Shown here: one piece after another, positions 52,613 to 64,000 of the stretch
Numbering within the stretch: the stretch's first letter is position 1
How the letters are laid out: each line of letters opens with the position of its first letter
From: an uncultured Burkholderiales bacterium
Lineage (GTDB): Bacteria; Pseudomonadota; Gammaproteobacteria; Burkholderiales; Burkholderiaceae
Direction of reading: 5' to 3'
NCBI GenBank assembly: GCA_946480465.1
Contig: CAMLJY010000018.1
Coordinates: 34,511-98,510 of the forward strand
Length of the DNA stretch: 64,000 nt
The notes under the pieces: model-generated
What the model saw: the letters and a program-made list of their open reading frames with translations, nothing else
What the model was told of the DNA's origin: nothing
Database searches by the model: none
Program-made: the position numbers and the translations under genes

Positions 52613-54742
52613 ATGGCCGGCATGAGTTTCGAACATGCAGACAGCTCGAACGCCGCGGCAACGCGCGCCTTCAAGTCGCAGCTGAACAAGGTCTACGGCT
52701 GGTACACCGGCGGCTTCATCACCTTCGTCATCGTGCTTGCGGTGCTGGAGCAGATGGGGCTGCCGAGGAACTGGATCGGCTTCATCTTCCTGCTGGCCAC
52801 CGTGGCGCTGTACGCCGGCATCGGCATCATGAGCCGCACGACCGACGCGGCCGAGTACTACGTCGCCGGACGCCGCGTGCCGGCCATCTACAACGGCATG
52901 GCCACCGGGGCCGACTGGATGAGCGCGGCCTCGTTCATCGGCATGGCCGGCACCCTGTACCTGACGGGTTATGGGGGCCTGGCCTTCATCATGGGCTGGA
53001 CCGGCGGCTACTGCCTGGTGGCGCTGTTCCTCGCGCCCTACCTGCGCAAGTTCGGCCAGTTCACGATTCCCGATTTCCTGGGTGCGCGCTTCGGCGGCAA
53101 CCTGCCGCGGCTGGTGGGCATCATCGGCGCCATCCTGTGCTCGTTCACCTACGTCGTCGCGCAGATCTACGGCGTCGGCCTGATCACCACGCGGCTGTCC
53201 GGCCTGGCCTTCGAGATCGGCATCTTCGTCGGCCTGGGCGGCATCCTGGTGTGCTCCTTCCTCGGCGGCATGCGCGCCGTCACCTGGACCCAGGTGGCGC
53301 AATACATCATCCTGATCATTGCCTACATGGTGCCGGTGGTGTGGCTCGCGGTGAAGCAGACCGGCGTGCCGATTCCGCAGGCCATCTACGGCTACCAGCT
53401 CGAGAAGGTCACCGCGGCCGAGAAGCGGCTGCGCGAGGACCCGAAGGAGAAGGAAGTGATCGCGGCATTCAAGGCCGCCGCCGACGCCGCCGACGCCAAG
53501 CTGAAGGACGTTCCCGCGGCCATGGCGGCGGACCGCGCCGCGGCCGAGAAGAAGCTGGCCGACCTTCGGGCCGCCAATGCGCCGGCCGCCGACATCGTGG
53601 CCGCCGAGAAGGCGGTGGCGGCGCTGCCGGCGACCGAGGCGGATGCCCGCAAGGCCTACACCGCCGCCAAGACCGCGAATGCGGCCCGGGCGGTGCCGCT
53701 GGCCGGCATGCCGCCCCACGCGCAGCAGTTTGCCGGGGATCCGAATGGCGACGAGAAGGCGCAGAAGGCCTACAACGAATCGCGCCGCAACTTCCTGGCG
53801 CTGACCTTCTGCCTGATGGTGGGCACGGCCGCGCTGCCGCACATCCTGATGCGCTACTACACGACGCCCTCGGTCAAGCAGGCGCGTGAATCGGTGACGT
53901 GGTCGCTGTTCTTCATCTTCCTGCTCTACTTCACCGCGCCGGCGCTCGCGGTGCTGGTCAAGTACGAGATGTTCACGCTCGTCGTCGGCACGCCATTCGA
54001 CCGATTGCCGGAGTGGATATCGGCCTGGAACCGCGTCGATCCCGCCCTGCTGTCCGTCGTGGACGTGAACAAGGACGGCATCCTGCAACTGGGCGAGATC
54101 AAGATCGGCGGCGACATCATCGTGCTGGCCACGCCGGCCATCGGCGGCCTGCCCTACGTGATATCGGGCATGGTCGCCGCCGGCGGCCTGGCGGCGGCAC
54201 TCTCCACCGCCGACGGCCTGCTGCTGACCATTGCCAACGCGCTCAGCCACGACCTGTATTACAAGATGATCGACCCCAACGCGCCCACCGCGCGCCGGGT
54301 CACGATCTCCAAGGTGCTGCTGCTGGTGGTGGCGCTGGCGGCCGCGGCCGTCGCGGCGCAGAAGCCGGCCGACATCCTGTTCCTGGTGTCCGCGGCCTTC
54401 TCGTTCGCCGCTGCCGCGTTCTTCCCGGCCCTCGTGCTGGGCATCTTCTGGCGGCGGGCCAACAAGTGGGGCGCCACGCTCGGCATGGTCGCCGGGCTGG
54501 GCACGACCTTCTACTACATGGCCACCACGCAGCCCTGGATGCGCAGCATTTTCGGTGTGACGTCCCCGATCGCGGACAACATCTGGTGGGGCATCCAGCC
54601 GATCTCGGCCGGCCTGTTCGGCGTGCCGATCGGCTTTGCCGTGATCATCATCGTCAGCCTGCTGACGAGGGCGCCCGACCAGGCGACGCAGGAACTGGTG
54701 CACCACGTGCGCTACCCTGACCTGAAGCTGGGCAAGGCCTGA
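52613..54742 (+). CDS. sodium:solute symporter (VC_2705 subfamily) with coiled-coil insertion
   Basis: 709 residues, larger than usual (about 590). The SSS core is clear: YYVAGRRVPAIYNGMATGAD, MAGTLYLTGYGGLAFIMGWT, MRYYTTPSVKQARESVTWSL, STADGLLLTIANALSHDLYY. Between helices there is a hydrophilic, Ala/Lys-rich insertion of about 110 residues (AEKRLREDPKEKEVIAAFKA, residues about 265-375) that looks like a coiled coil. With DUF4212 it forms a cation-coupled uptake system for a small acid (acetate-type by family). A terminator follows. Confidence 0.9.
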   Translation: MAGMSFEHADSSNAAATRAFKSQLNKVYGWYTGGFITFVIVLAVLEQMGLPRNWIGFIFLLATVALYAGIGIMSRTTDAAEYYVAGRRVPAIYNGMATGADWMSAASFIGMAGTLYLTGYGGLAFIMGWTGGYCLVALFLAPYLRKFGQFTIPDFLGARFGGNLPRLVGIIGAILCSFTYVVAQIYGVGLITTRLSGLAFEIGIFVGLGGILVCSFLGGMRAVTWTQVAQYIILIIAYMVPVVWLAVKQTGVPIPQAIYGYQLEKVTAAEKRLREDPKEKEVIAAFKAAADAADAKLKDVPAAMAADRAAAEKKLADLRAANAPAADIVAAEKAVAALPATEADARKAYTAAKTANAARAVPLAGMPPHAQQFAGDPNGDEKAQKAYNESRRNFLALTFCLMVGTAALPHILMRYYTTPSVKQARESVTWSLFFIFLLYFTAPALAVLVKYEMFTLVVGTPFDRLPEWISAWNRVDPALLSVVDVNKDGILQLGEIKIGGDIIVLATPAIGGLPYVISGMVAAGGLAAALSTADGLLLTIANALSHDLYYKMIDPNAPTARRVTISKVLLLVVALAAAAVAAQKPADILFLVSAAFSFAAAAFFPALVLGIFWRRANKWGATLGMVAGLGTTFYYMATTQPWMRSIFGVTSPIADNIWWGIQPISAGLFGVPIGFAVIIIVSLLTRAPDQATQELVHHVRYPDLKLGKA

Positions 54743-54766
54743 TCCACCCGCGCCCCGGGCCCGCCA

Positions 54767-54802
54767 CGGGCCCTGCCGGCAACGGCAGGGCCCGTTCGCT
54801 TT
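54767..54802 (+). terminator. Rho-independent terminator after the SSS symporter
   Basis: A perfect 12-bp stem (CGGGCCCTGCCG / CGGCAGGGCCCG) with a GCAA loop, followed by TTCGCTTT. It ends the DUF4212-symporter operon. Confidence 0.85.
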
Positions 54803-54847
54803 CAGGCGGCGGCCTGCCGCGGACCGGAGGGCCCCAAGCGCCGGTTC

Positions 54848-55312
54848 TCAGCCCAGAAAGCGCCGCGCGAAGTCCTCGGCCGCGGGGCGGCCGCGCACAT
54901 CGGCGATGAAGGCCACGGCACGACCCAGCGCCGCGCGCAGCTCGTCCGCTGTGGCCGCTGCTTCGATTCGCATCGCCAGGCTGTCCCCGTCCGGCCCCAG
55001 AAGATCGTTGATGGCGCGGGCCGCGTCGCGCCGCAACTGGGCGACGTCCCGGGCGGGTACCGTTGCCGCAGCCTCTGGCCCGGGCGGCCTCTCCGGCGGA
55101 AGTGAGGGGCTGCCGCCAGCCGGCGCGATCAGGCCGGCTTTCAGCAGCACGTCCAGGAGGGTGTCCACCTCGGGAACCAGCGCCGCGAGTTCGGTGCTGC
55201 TGCGCTTGCCGTCCACGAGGATCAGCAGCGTTCGGGCACGTGCGGGCAGGCCGAGCGAGCGTGCCGTGACTTCCTTCTGACCCTCAGGCGTCTTCGCAAA
55301 GATGGCGGCCAC
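54848..55312 (-). CDS. hypothetical protein
   Basis: 154 residues. The N-terminus FAKTPEGQKEVTARSLGLPA, ARTLLILVDGKRSSTELAAL resembles the start of a family of short betaproteobacterial proteins that carry a winged-helix-like segment; the C-terminus is helical (AADELRAALGRAVAFIADVR). Function unknown. It converges with the symporter gene past the terminator. Confidence 0.65.
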   Translation of the reverse strand: MAAIFAKTPEGQKEVTARSLGLPARARTLLILVDGKRSSTELAALVPEVDTLLDVLLKAGLIAPAGGSPSLPPERPPGPEAAATVPARDVAQLRRDAARAINDLLGPDGDSLAMRIEAAATADELRAALGRAVAFIADVRGRPAAEDFARRFLG

Positions 55313-55582
55313 GTTGAACCCGGCGCAGTGGAGCGAGGCTCAGTATCGGACCGTTGTCCGATCTCGCGCAATCCGGGTAAAGCTGCCGGGGCATTCCGCG
55401 GCGGACCCGGGGCTGCAAGGCCATCTCGATCCACCCCGGATCCGGCGAGTCCCAGTCCCTGCCGGGCGGCCGCTGCCCGGCTTCCACCTTGCCCGCCCCG
55501 GGTCCGCCGATGACCTGGCAGGTAATGGCGCGCCACCGCTGCGCGCGGTCCAATGCGCGCCGTTGTCCCTCAGGCCGCAGGC

Positions 55583-55963
55583 ATGAACACCAAGCTGTCC
55601 CTCGTCACCACCGTCGCACTCGTCGCGGCGGGCCTCATCCACCTGCTGCCGCTGGCCGGCGTGCTGGGCGCCGACAAGCTCGCCGCGCTCTACGGCATCC
55701 CCATCACCGGCCCGGACCTGGCGATCCTGATGCGCCACCGCGCCGTGCTGTTCGGCCTGATCGGCGCGCTGTGCCTGGCCGCGGCCTTCCACCGGCCGCT
55801 GCAGTGGGCGGCGCTGTCGATCGCACTGGCCAGCGTGCTGTCCTTCCTGGCGCTGGCGCTTGGCACCGGCGGCTACAACGCCGCGATCGCCCGCGTCGTC
55901 ACCGCGGACGTGATCGCCGCGGCGCTGCTCGCCGCGGGCGTCGCGGCGCGTGCCACGCGCTGA
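55583..55963 (+). CDS. small four-helix membrane protein
   Basis: 126 residues. Helices LVTTVALVAAGLIHLLPLAG, AVLFGLIGALCLAAAFHRPL, WAALSIALASVLSFLALALG and ADVIAAALLAAGVAARATR. Such proteins are often annotated loosely as phosphopantetheine adenylyltransferase, which has no support here. Family not named. Confidence 0.7.
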   Translation: MNTKLSLVTTVALVAAGLIHLLPLAGVLGADKLAALYGIPITGPDLAILMRHRAVLFGLIGALCLAAAFHRPLQWAALSIALASVLSFLALALGTGGYNAAIARVVTADVIAAALLAAGVAARATR

Positions 55964-56073
55964 CACCTGCGCCGACACCCCGACTGGCCGCGCCCGGCGG
56001 CAGACGCCTCCGCTGCTACCGCCTTCCGTCCCAGGCGGGACGGATGCGGCACGCGTCATCCCTCCTCGACGTG

Positions 56074-56113
56074 GGTAGATATCTATTTCCTATTGTGTAG
56101 TTTATATTTCAGC
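56074..56113 (+). promoter_or_regulatory. AT-rich promoter region of the chromate operon
   Basis: A sharp AT-rich island in GC-rich DNA just upstream of chrB, containing GATATC, TATTTCC and TTTATATTTC; a -10-like TATATT lies about ten bases from the ATG, so the transcript may be nearly leaderless. ChrB proteins can act as chromate-responsive regulators, so control of this promoter by ChrB is possible. Confidence 0.5.
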
Positions 56114-56115
56114 AC

Positions 56116-57057
56116 ATGTGGTCCGTGCTGATGCTGACGCTGCCGACGCAGCCCAACGCCGTGCGCCTGCGGCTGTGGCGTGCATTGAAGGGGCTGGGCT
56201 GCGCCTCGCTGCGCGATGGCACCTACCTGCTGCCGGTGGAGCAGGCGGCATTGTTCGAGCCGCTGGCCGAGGAAGCGCGCGAGCACGGCGGCCATGCCAG
56301 CGTGCTGGACCTGGCACCCCGCAGCGAAGTGCAGAAGCAGGAGCTGCTCGCGCTGTTCGACCGCAGCGACGCCTACGCGGCCTGGCGCGCCGAACTGGAC
56401 ACCCTCTCCGCCGCGCTGCCCACGCTGGACGAGACCGAAGCCCGCCGCCGCGCCCGCACCGCCGCCGAGGCGCTGCAAGCGCTGCAGCGCATCGACTACT
56501 ACCCCGGCCCCGCATCAGCCCAGGCCGAATCGCACCTGGCCCGCCTGCGCCAGACCATCGACGCACAGTTCTCCGCCGGTGAACCCACCGCCGAGGCGGA
56601 GCACGGCATCGCGCAGCTGGACCGGCGCCAATACCAGCGCCGGCGCTGGGCCACCAGGGCACGGCCCTGGGTCGACCGCCTGGCCTGCGCCTGGTTGATC
56701 CGGCGCTTCATCGACCCTGCCGCCACCTTCGTCTGGCTGGCCGATCCGGTGCGCGCACCGCGCGGCGTGCTGGGCTTCGACTACGACGGCGCGCGCTTCA
56801 CGCACGTCGGCGCGCGCGTCAGCTTCGAGGTGCTCGCGGCCAGCTTCGGGCTCGATGGCGACACGCGCCTGCAACGTGTCGCGCGCATCGTGCATTACCT
56901 GGACGTCGGCGGCATCCCGGTGCCCGAGGCCGCCGGCATCGAAGCGGTGTTGGCCGGCCTGCGCGAAGTGCATGCCGACGACGACGAACTGGCCGAAGCC
57001 GCCGCCGCGGTCTTCGATGCCCTCCATGCCTCGCCGCCGGCACGGCGCAACGACTGA
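56116..57057 (+). CDS. chrB: chromate resistance regulator/protein ChrB
   Basis: 313 residues. N-terminal ChrB half with the pattern VRLRLWRALKGLGCASLRDG, TYLLPVEQAALFEPLAEEAR, and C-terminal ChrB half RARPWVDRLACAWLIRRFID, PVRAPRGVLGFDYDGARFTH, VARIVHYLDVG. It helps chrA-based chromate resistance and is reported as a chromate-sensing regulator in other bacteria. First gene of the operon; its end overlaps chrA by one base (TGATG). Confidence 0.92.
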   Translation: MWSVLMLTLPTQPNAVRLRLWRALKGLGCASLRDGTYLLPVEQAALFEPLAEEAREHGGHASVLDLAPRSEVQKQELLALFDRSDAYAAWRAELDTLSAALPTLDETEARRRARTAAEALQALQRIDYYPGPASAQAESHLARLRQTIDAQFSAGEPTAEAEHGIAQLDRRQYQRRRWATRARPWVDRLACAWLIRRFIDPAATFVWLADPVRAPRGVLGFDYDGARFTHVGARVSFEVLAASFGLDGDTRLQRVARIVHYLDVGGIPVPEAAGIEAVLAGLREVHADDDELAEAAAAVFDALHASPPARRND

Positions 57058-58430
57058 TGAGCCACCCCACCACTGCTCCCCTGGCCGCCGGCGACGCCGG
57101 CGCAACCGCCGCACCCGCGCCCGTGCGCTTCGCCGAGGCCTTCCGCTTCTGGCTGAAGCTCGGCTTCATCAGCTTCGGCGGCCCCGCGGGCCAGATCGCG
57201 ATCATGCACACCGAGCTGGTCGAGCGCCGCCGCTGGATCAGCGAGAAGCGCTTCCTGCACGCACTCAACTACTGCATGCTGCTGCCCGGCCCGGAGGCGC
57301 AGCAGCTCGCCACCTACATCGGCTGGCTGATGCACCGCACCTGGGGCGGCATCGTCGCCGGCGCGCTCTTCGTGCTGCCCTCGCTGTTCATCCTGATCGC
57401 GCTGAGCTGGATCTACCTGCGCTTCGGCGACGTGCCGCTGGTGGCCGGCCTCTTCTACGGCATCAAGCCCGCGGTGACGGCGCTGGTGCTGCATGCCGCG
57501 CACCGCATCGGCACGCGGGCGCTGAAGAACCGCTGGATGTGGGGCATCGCGGTGGCCTCGTTCATCGCCATCTTCGCGTTCGACACGCCATTCCCGGCCA
57601 TCGTGCTCGGCGCCGGGCTGATCGGCCACCTCGCCGCGCCGCGCTGGCCGCAGGTGTTCGCGCTGGGCGGCGGCCACGGTGCCGGACAGCAGGGCTACGG
57701 CCCCGCGCTGATCGACGACCACACCCCCACGCCCGCGCATGCACGCTTCTCGCGCGGGCGGCTGGTGCGGGTGCTCGGCGTCGGCCTCGGCCTGTGGGCG
57801 CTGGCGATGGCGGCCCTGGTCGCGGCGCAGGGCTGGCACGCCACGCTGACGCAGATGGGCTGGTTCTTCACCAAGGCCGCGCTGCTGACCTTCGGCGGCG
57901 CCTACGCGGTGCTGCCCTACGTCTACCAGGGTGCGGTCGAGCAGCACCAGTGGCTGAGCGGCCCGCAGATGATCGACGGCCTGGCGCTGGGCGAGACCAC
58001 GCCGGGCCCGCTGATCATGGTGGTGGCCTTCGTCGGCTTCGTCGGCGGCTGGCTGAAGCAGGTGGCCGGGCCCGAGGCGCTGTTCGCCGGCGGCGCGCTG
58101 GCGGCCACCGTCGTCACCTTCTTCACCTTCCTGCCGTCCTTCGTCTTCATCCTCGCCGGCGGTCCGCTGGTCGAGGCCACGCACGGCAAGCTGGGATTCA
58201 CGGCGCCGCTGTCGGCCATCACCGCGGCCGTGGTCGGGGTGATCCTGAACCTGGCGCTGTTCTTCGCCTGGCACGTCTGGTGGCCGCAGGGCTTCTCGGG
58301 CCGCTTCGACGCGGTCTCGGCCGCCATCACCGTCGCGGCCGGCGTCGCGCTGTTCCGCTTCAAGCTCGGCGTGATGCCGCTGCTGGGGCTCAGTGCCGCG
58401 GCCGGCCTGGCCGTGACTCTCATTCGTTAG
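57057..58430 (+). CDS. chrA: chromate efflux transporter ChrA
   Basis: 457 residues, the normal two-domain (CHR) length. Each half begins with a related motif: FRFWLKLGFISFGGPAGQIA (N) and MGWFFTKAALLTFGGAYAVL (C). Further motifs are LGETTPGPLIMVVAFVGFVG and the helices of the CHR fold. It exports chromate, driven by the proton-motive force. It is directly coupled to chrB. Confidence 0.94.
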   Translation: MSHPTTAPLAAGDAGATAAPAPVRFAEAFRFWLKLGFISFGGPAGQIAIMHTELVERRRWISEKRFLHALNYCMLLPGPEAQQLATYIGWLMHRTWGGIVAGALFVLPSLFILIALSWIYLRFGDVPLVAGLFYGIKPAVTALVLHAAHRIGTRALKNRWMWGIAVASFIAIFAFDTPFPAIVLGAGLIGHLAAPRWPQVFALGGGHGAGQQGYGPALIDDHTPTPAHARFSRGRLVRVLGVGLGLWALAMAALVAAQGWHATLTQMGWFFTKAALLTFGGAYAVLPYVYQGAVEQHQWLSGPQMIDGLALGETTPGPLIMVVAFVGFVGGWLKQVAGPEALFAGGALAATVVTFFTFLPSFVFILAGGPLVEATHGKLGFTAPLSAITAAVVGVILNLALFFAWHVWWPQGFSGRFDAVSAAITVAAGVALFRFKLGVMPLLGLSAAAGLAVTLIR

Positions 58431-58445
58431 CACCGGAGTCTTTCC

Positions 58446-59360
58446 ATGGACGCTCGCATCCTTCCCCTGCCTTTCGATCCGACCCGCCTGCGCGGCCTGT
58501 CCGAGCGGCTGATCGCGAGCCACCACCAGAACAACTACGGTGGCGCCGTGAAGCGCCTGAACGCGATCCGCGCGCAACTGGCCGAGCTCGCTTTCGCGAG
58601 CGCGCCGGGCTTCCAGCTCAACGGCCTGAAGCGCGAGGAGCTGATCGCCACCAACTCGATGCTGCTGCACGAGCTGTACTTCGCGAGCCTGGGCGGCGAC
58701 GGCGCGCCGATGGCACCGGCCATGGCCCTGGCGCTCGAAGCGAACTTCGGCAGCGCCGAGCGCTGGCGTGCAGAGTTCAGCGCGATGGGCAAGGCGCTGG
58801 GCGGCGGATCAGGGTGGGTGCTGCTGAGCTTCCAGCCCCGCGACGGCACGCTGGTGAACCAGTGGGCCGCCGACCACACCCAGGCGGTGGCCGGGGCGGT
58901 GCCGATCCTCGCGCTCGACATGTACGAGCATGCCTACCACATGGACCACGGTGCCGCCGCCGGCGCCTACGTCGACGCGTTCATGGGCAACGTCGACTGG
59001 GCGGCGGTGTACCAGCGCTACCAGGCGGCGGTCCATGCCGCGAGCGAGCCCTTTGCCGCCGCGGCCGAGGACGTCGCCGCCGCGACCCTGCTCGACGTCC
59101 GCCGCGCCGGCGTGTTCGAGCAGGCCGCCCGCATGATCCCCGGTGCCCGCTGGTGCGATCCGGCGAGGGTCGGCGACTGGGCGCGCGAACTGCCCGCCGA
59201 CCGGCCGGTGGTCGTCTACTGCGTCTACGGCCATGAAGTCGGCCGCTCGACGGCGCTGCGCCTGCGCGCTGCCGGCGTCGATGCACGTTATTTGAGCGGC
59301 GGCATCGATGGCTGGCAAGCGGACGGTCGGCCGCTCGAGGACAAGGGGCGCCGGCCATGA
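58446..59360 (+). CDS. Fe/Mn superoxide dismutase fused to a rhodanese domain (ChrC-like)
   Basis: 304 residues. The SOD half carries the metal ligands H27 (IASHHQNNYGG), H75 (MLLHELYFASLGG), D158 and H162 (ALDMYEHAYHMDHG). The C-terminal 95 residues are a rhodanese-like domain with the active Cys259 in VVVYCVYGHEVGRSTA and ARYLSGGIDGWQADGRPLED. In chromate operons a single SOD (ChrC) clears superoxide formed by chromate reduction; here it is fused to a sulfur- or selenium-handling module. It is 15 bases downstream of chrA and its stop overlaps the next gene. Confidence 0.87.
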   Translation: MDARILPLPFDPTRLRGLSERLIASHHQNNYGGAVKRLNAIRAQLAELAFASAPGFQLNGLKREELIATNSMLLHELYFASLGGDGAPMAPAMALALEANFGSAERWRAEFSAMGKALGGGSGWVLLSFQPRDGTLVNQWAADHTQAVAGAVPILALDMYEHAYHMDHGAAAGAYVDAFMGNVDWAAVYQRYQAAVHAASEPFAAAAEDVAAATLLDVRRAGVFEQAARMIPGARWCDPARVGDWARELPADRPVVVYCVYGHEVGRSTALRLRAAGVDARYLSGGIDGWQADGRPLEDKGRRP

Positions 59361-60424
59361 GCGCCGCCGCGATCTCGGCCGCCATCCCCGCCGGTGCGCC
59401 GGCCGTCGCCCTGCTGTATCCCGGCGACCGCGCCGCCCGCGACCGATCGGACCCCGCGGAGAGCCGCTTCGCCGCCTTGTTCGAGGCCTTCGCCGCCGCC
59501 GGCATCCGCGCGGTGCCCGCGGTCTACCACGACGACTTCGCCGACGAGGTGGCCGCTCAGCTGCGCCAGGCCGCGCTCGTGCAGGTGTGGTGCAACCCCA
59601 TCGAAGGCGGCCGCCGCCGCGACCGGCTGGACGCCATGCTGCGCGAGGTGGCCGCGGCCGGCGTGCACGTCAGCGCGCATCCGGACACCATCCTGAAGCT
59701 GGGCACCAAGGACGTGCTGGTCGACACGCGCGACCTGCCCTTCGGCAGCGACGCGCATCGCGTCGACAGCCTTGCGCAGCTGGCGGCGGAGCTGCCGCGG
59801 CGCCTGCGCGGCGGACCCCGCGTGCTGAAGCAGCACCGGGGCCACAGCGGCATCGGTGTCTGGCGGGTCGAGCAGGCTGAATCGCCGGCCGGCTCGCTGC
59901 TGCTGCGCGTGCGCCACGCCCAGCGCGGCAGCGAGGAGGCGCTGATGGACATGGACGCCTTGCTGCGCCGCATGGCCGAGTACTTCGAAGGGGAGAACGG
60001 CGGCCACATGGTCGACCAGGCCTGGCAAGCCCGCCTGGCCGACGGCATGGTGCGCGCCTACCTGGTGGAAGACCGTGTCGCGGGCTTCGGCCACCAGGCC
60101 GTCAACGCGCTGTACCCCGCGCCGCCGGGCCACGCCGCGCCGCCGCCGGGCCCGCGGCTGTACCACGGCCCCGACCTGGCGCGATTCCAGGGCCTGAAGC
60201 ACCTGCTGGAAACGCAATGGATCGGCCTGCTGCGCCAGCGCCTGGACCTGCCGCGCGACCGGCTGCCGCTGCTGTGGGACTGCGACTTCATGCTCGGCGA
60301 GCCGGCGGCCGACGGCGCCGAGCGCTTCGTGTTGTGCGAAATCAACGTCAGCAGCGTGTCGCCGTTTCCGCCCTCGGCCATCGCGCCGCTGGTGGCCGCA
60401 GTACGGGCGCGGCTGCCGGGCTGA
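59357..60424 (+). CDS. Cj0069-type ATP-grasp-like protein
   Basis: 355 residues. The sequence VQVWCNPIEGGRRRDRLDAM, ILKLGTKDVLVDTRDLPFGS, PRVLKQHRGHSGIGVWRVEQ, and the end LPLLWDCDFMLGEPAADGAE, VLCEINVSSVSPFPPSAI, fit the Cj0069 family: an ATP-grasp ligase with the usual Glu/Asn-rich metal site. The substrate is unknown. Coupled to the SOD-rhodanese gene (ATGA), it closes the chromate operon; its role there is not known. Confidence 0.82.
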   Translation: MSAAAISAAIPAGAPAVALLYPGDRAARDRSDPAESRFAALFEAFAAAGIRAVPAVYHDDFADEVAAQLRQAALVQVWCNPIEGGRRRDRLDAMLREVAAAGVHVSAHPDTILKLGTKDVLVDTRDLPFGSDAHRVDSLAQLAAELPRRLRGGPRVLKQHRGHSGIGVWRVEQAESPAGSLLLRVRHAQRGSEEALMDMDALLRRMAEYFEGENGGHMVDQAWQARLADGMVRAYLVEDRVAGFGHQAVNALYPAPPGHAAPPPGPRLYHGPDLARFQGLKHLLETQWIGLLRQRLDLPRDRLPLLWDCDFMLGEPAADGAERFVLCEINVSSVSPFPPSAIAPLVAAVRARLPG

Positions 60425-60516
60425 AACGCCCCCCCACGCCCCCCCGGGGGCGCGCTACGATGGTCGCCTTGCAGGTGGGCCCGGCCGGCACGACAAAGGC
60501 CGGCACAGGAGGCACC

Positions 60517-63411
<2,895 letters not shown>

Positions 63412-63490
63412 CGCCCACGCCGGCACCGCGCCGGCCGCCCGCGCCCCCCGGCACTGCACGCAGGACGCGGCGCGGTGAAGACGGCTCCCG

Positions 63491-63832
63491 TCAGCGCGGG
63501 CGGGCCTCGAAGCTGCAGTCGCAGCCGGCGCCCGCGGCGATCAAGCGGCGCGCCAGACGCCGTACCAGCGGGGCCAGCGCTGCCAGGGCCCGCGGAAGAT
63601 GGGCCGCCGGCTGCTCCACCAGGCCGCAGCGGTAGCGGCCCGCCGCCTCACCCCAGACCAGCGCCGCACAGGCGCCCTGCCGGCGCCGGCTCACCAGCAT
63701 GCCGATGGGGCAGGGCTCGGCGGCGCAGCAGACCCCGCAGCCGTTGCAGGCCGCACCGGCCGCCGGCTTGGGCGGTGCATCGGAATGCAGATGGATGACC
63801 TGTGCGCGCACGACCCGCATCTTCGAGGCCAT
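63491..63832 (-). CDS. YkgJ-type cysteine cluster protein
   Basis: 113 residues from the ATG at 63832 (63820 is equally possible). The metal motif is AACNGCGVCCAAEPCPIGML, the CxxCxxCC of the YkgJ family, with further Cys later (GACAALVW, RYRCGLVE, CDCSF). Zn- or Fe-S-binding; role unknown. It converges with the kinase gene; upstream lies repeat DNA. Confidence 0.75.
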   Translation of the reverse strand: MASKMRVVRAQVIHLHSDAPPKPAAGAACNGCGVCCAAEPCPIGMLVSRRRQGACAALVWGEAAGRYRCGLVEQPAAHLPRALAALAPLVRRLARRLIAAGAGCDCSFEARPR

Positions 63833-63887
63833 GCGCACGGGGCAGTGCCTTGAAAAGCGGGGCCATCCGGGCAATGCGGGCCACGTG

Positions 63888-64000
<113 letters not shown>

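Noticed and set aside
60430..60516. Terminator-like C/G run before the hybrid kinase
   Set aside because: A short GC palindrome without a T tract; too weak to call.

Overview
The window is very GC-rich DNA with dense, tightly packed genes. The gene families point to a betaproteobacterium of the order Burkholderiales (Rubrivivax/Leptothrix/Ideonella-like). Pointers are an H-NS protein with the short betaproteobacterial fold and a Lys/Ala tail, a TRAP solute receptor of the TakP type, a cobalamin-dependent ribonucleotide reductase, DUF4212 plus an SSS symporter, chrBA, and many short overlapping hypothetical genes. This is inference from gene content. There is no rRNA or tRNA gene that I can see, and no CRISPR array.

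Layout. 1-3.5 kb (minus): a decayed aminotransferase remnant, a KamA-family radical SAM enzyme and an intact class I/II aminotransferase. 3.5-7.1 kb is a visibly lower-GC patch: an F-box-like ORF broken by a dead IS4-family element, then a TPR/LuxR regulator facing a secreted subtilase with four C-terminal repeats. 9.6-15 kb holds poorly characterised genes: a 21-bp stem with a GNRA loop, a small membrane protein, a three-gene operon of unknown exported and membrane proteins, and a Gly/Gln-rich protein. 15-19 kb: a SUI1/YciH factor, a Cache-domain histidine kinase with its NarL-type regulator, and an orphan TRAP receptor. 19-27 kb (minus): a MerR-TipAS-methyltransferase fusion with a textbook MerR promoter, a DUF1232 protein, ArsC, NrdJ behind an SOS box, an M48 protease, and a protein that looks like a ribosome-inactivating rRNA N-glycosylase. 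27-35 kb is a run of small cytoplasmic genes (GNAT, VOC, ABM, DUF488, DUF1653, DUF2784, DUF922). 35-38 kb carries DsbD and a redoxin. 38-41 kb carries a DUF2157 protein and a DUF4401-GDYxxLxY fusion. 41-44 kb is an ECF42 sigma factor with two DGPF (YciI) proteins and CrcB. 44-49 kb has an odd tyrosine recombinase, RibD, H-NS, an MmyB-type regulator and an orphan F0 subunit-c paralogue. 49-55 kb has an ArsR regulator, two stress-monooxygenase-like genes and a DUF4212/SSS symporter pair with a terminator. 56-60.4 kb is a chromate-resistance operon (chrB, chrA, a superoxide dismutase-rhodanese fusion, an ATP-grasp protein). 60.5-63.4 kb is a MASE4 hybrid kinase. The window ends in hexanucleotide repeats.

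The observations that most deserve follow-up are the RIP-like protein (26436-27107), the MerR-TipAS-methyltransferase fusion with its apparently leaderless autoregulated promoter, the SOS box over nrdJ, the uncharacterised three-gene exported operon at 10.7-13.9 kb, the C-terminal repeats of the subtilase, the orphan subunit-c paralogue, and the inverted repeat that overlaps the recombinase start codon.
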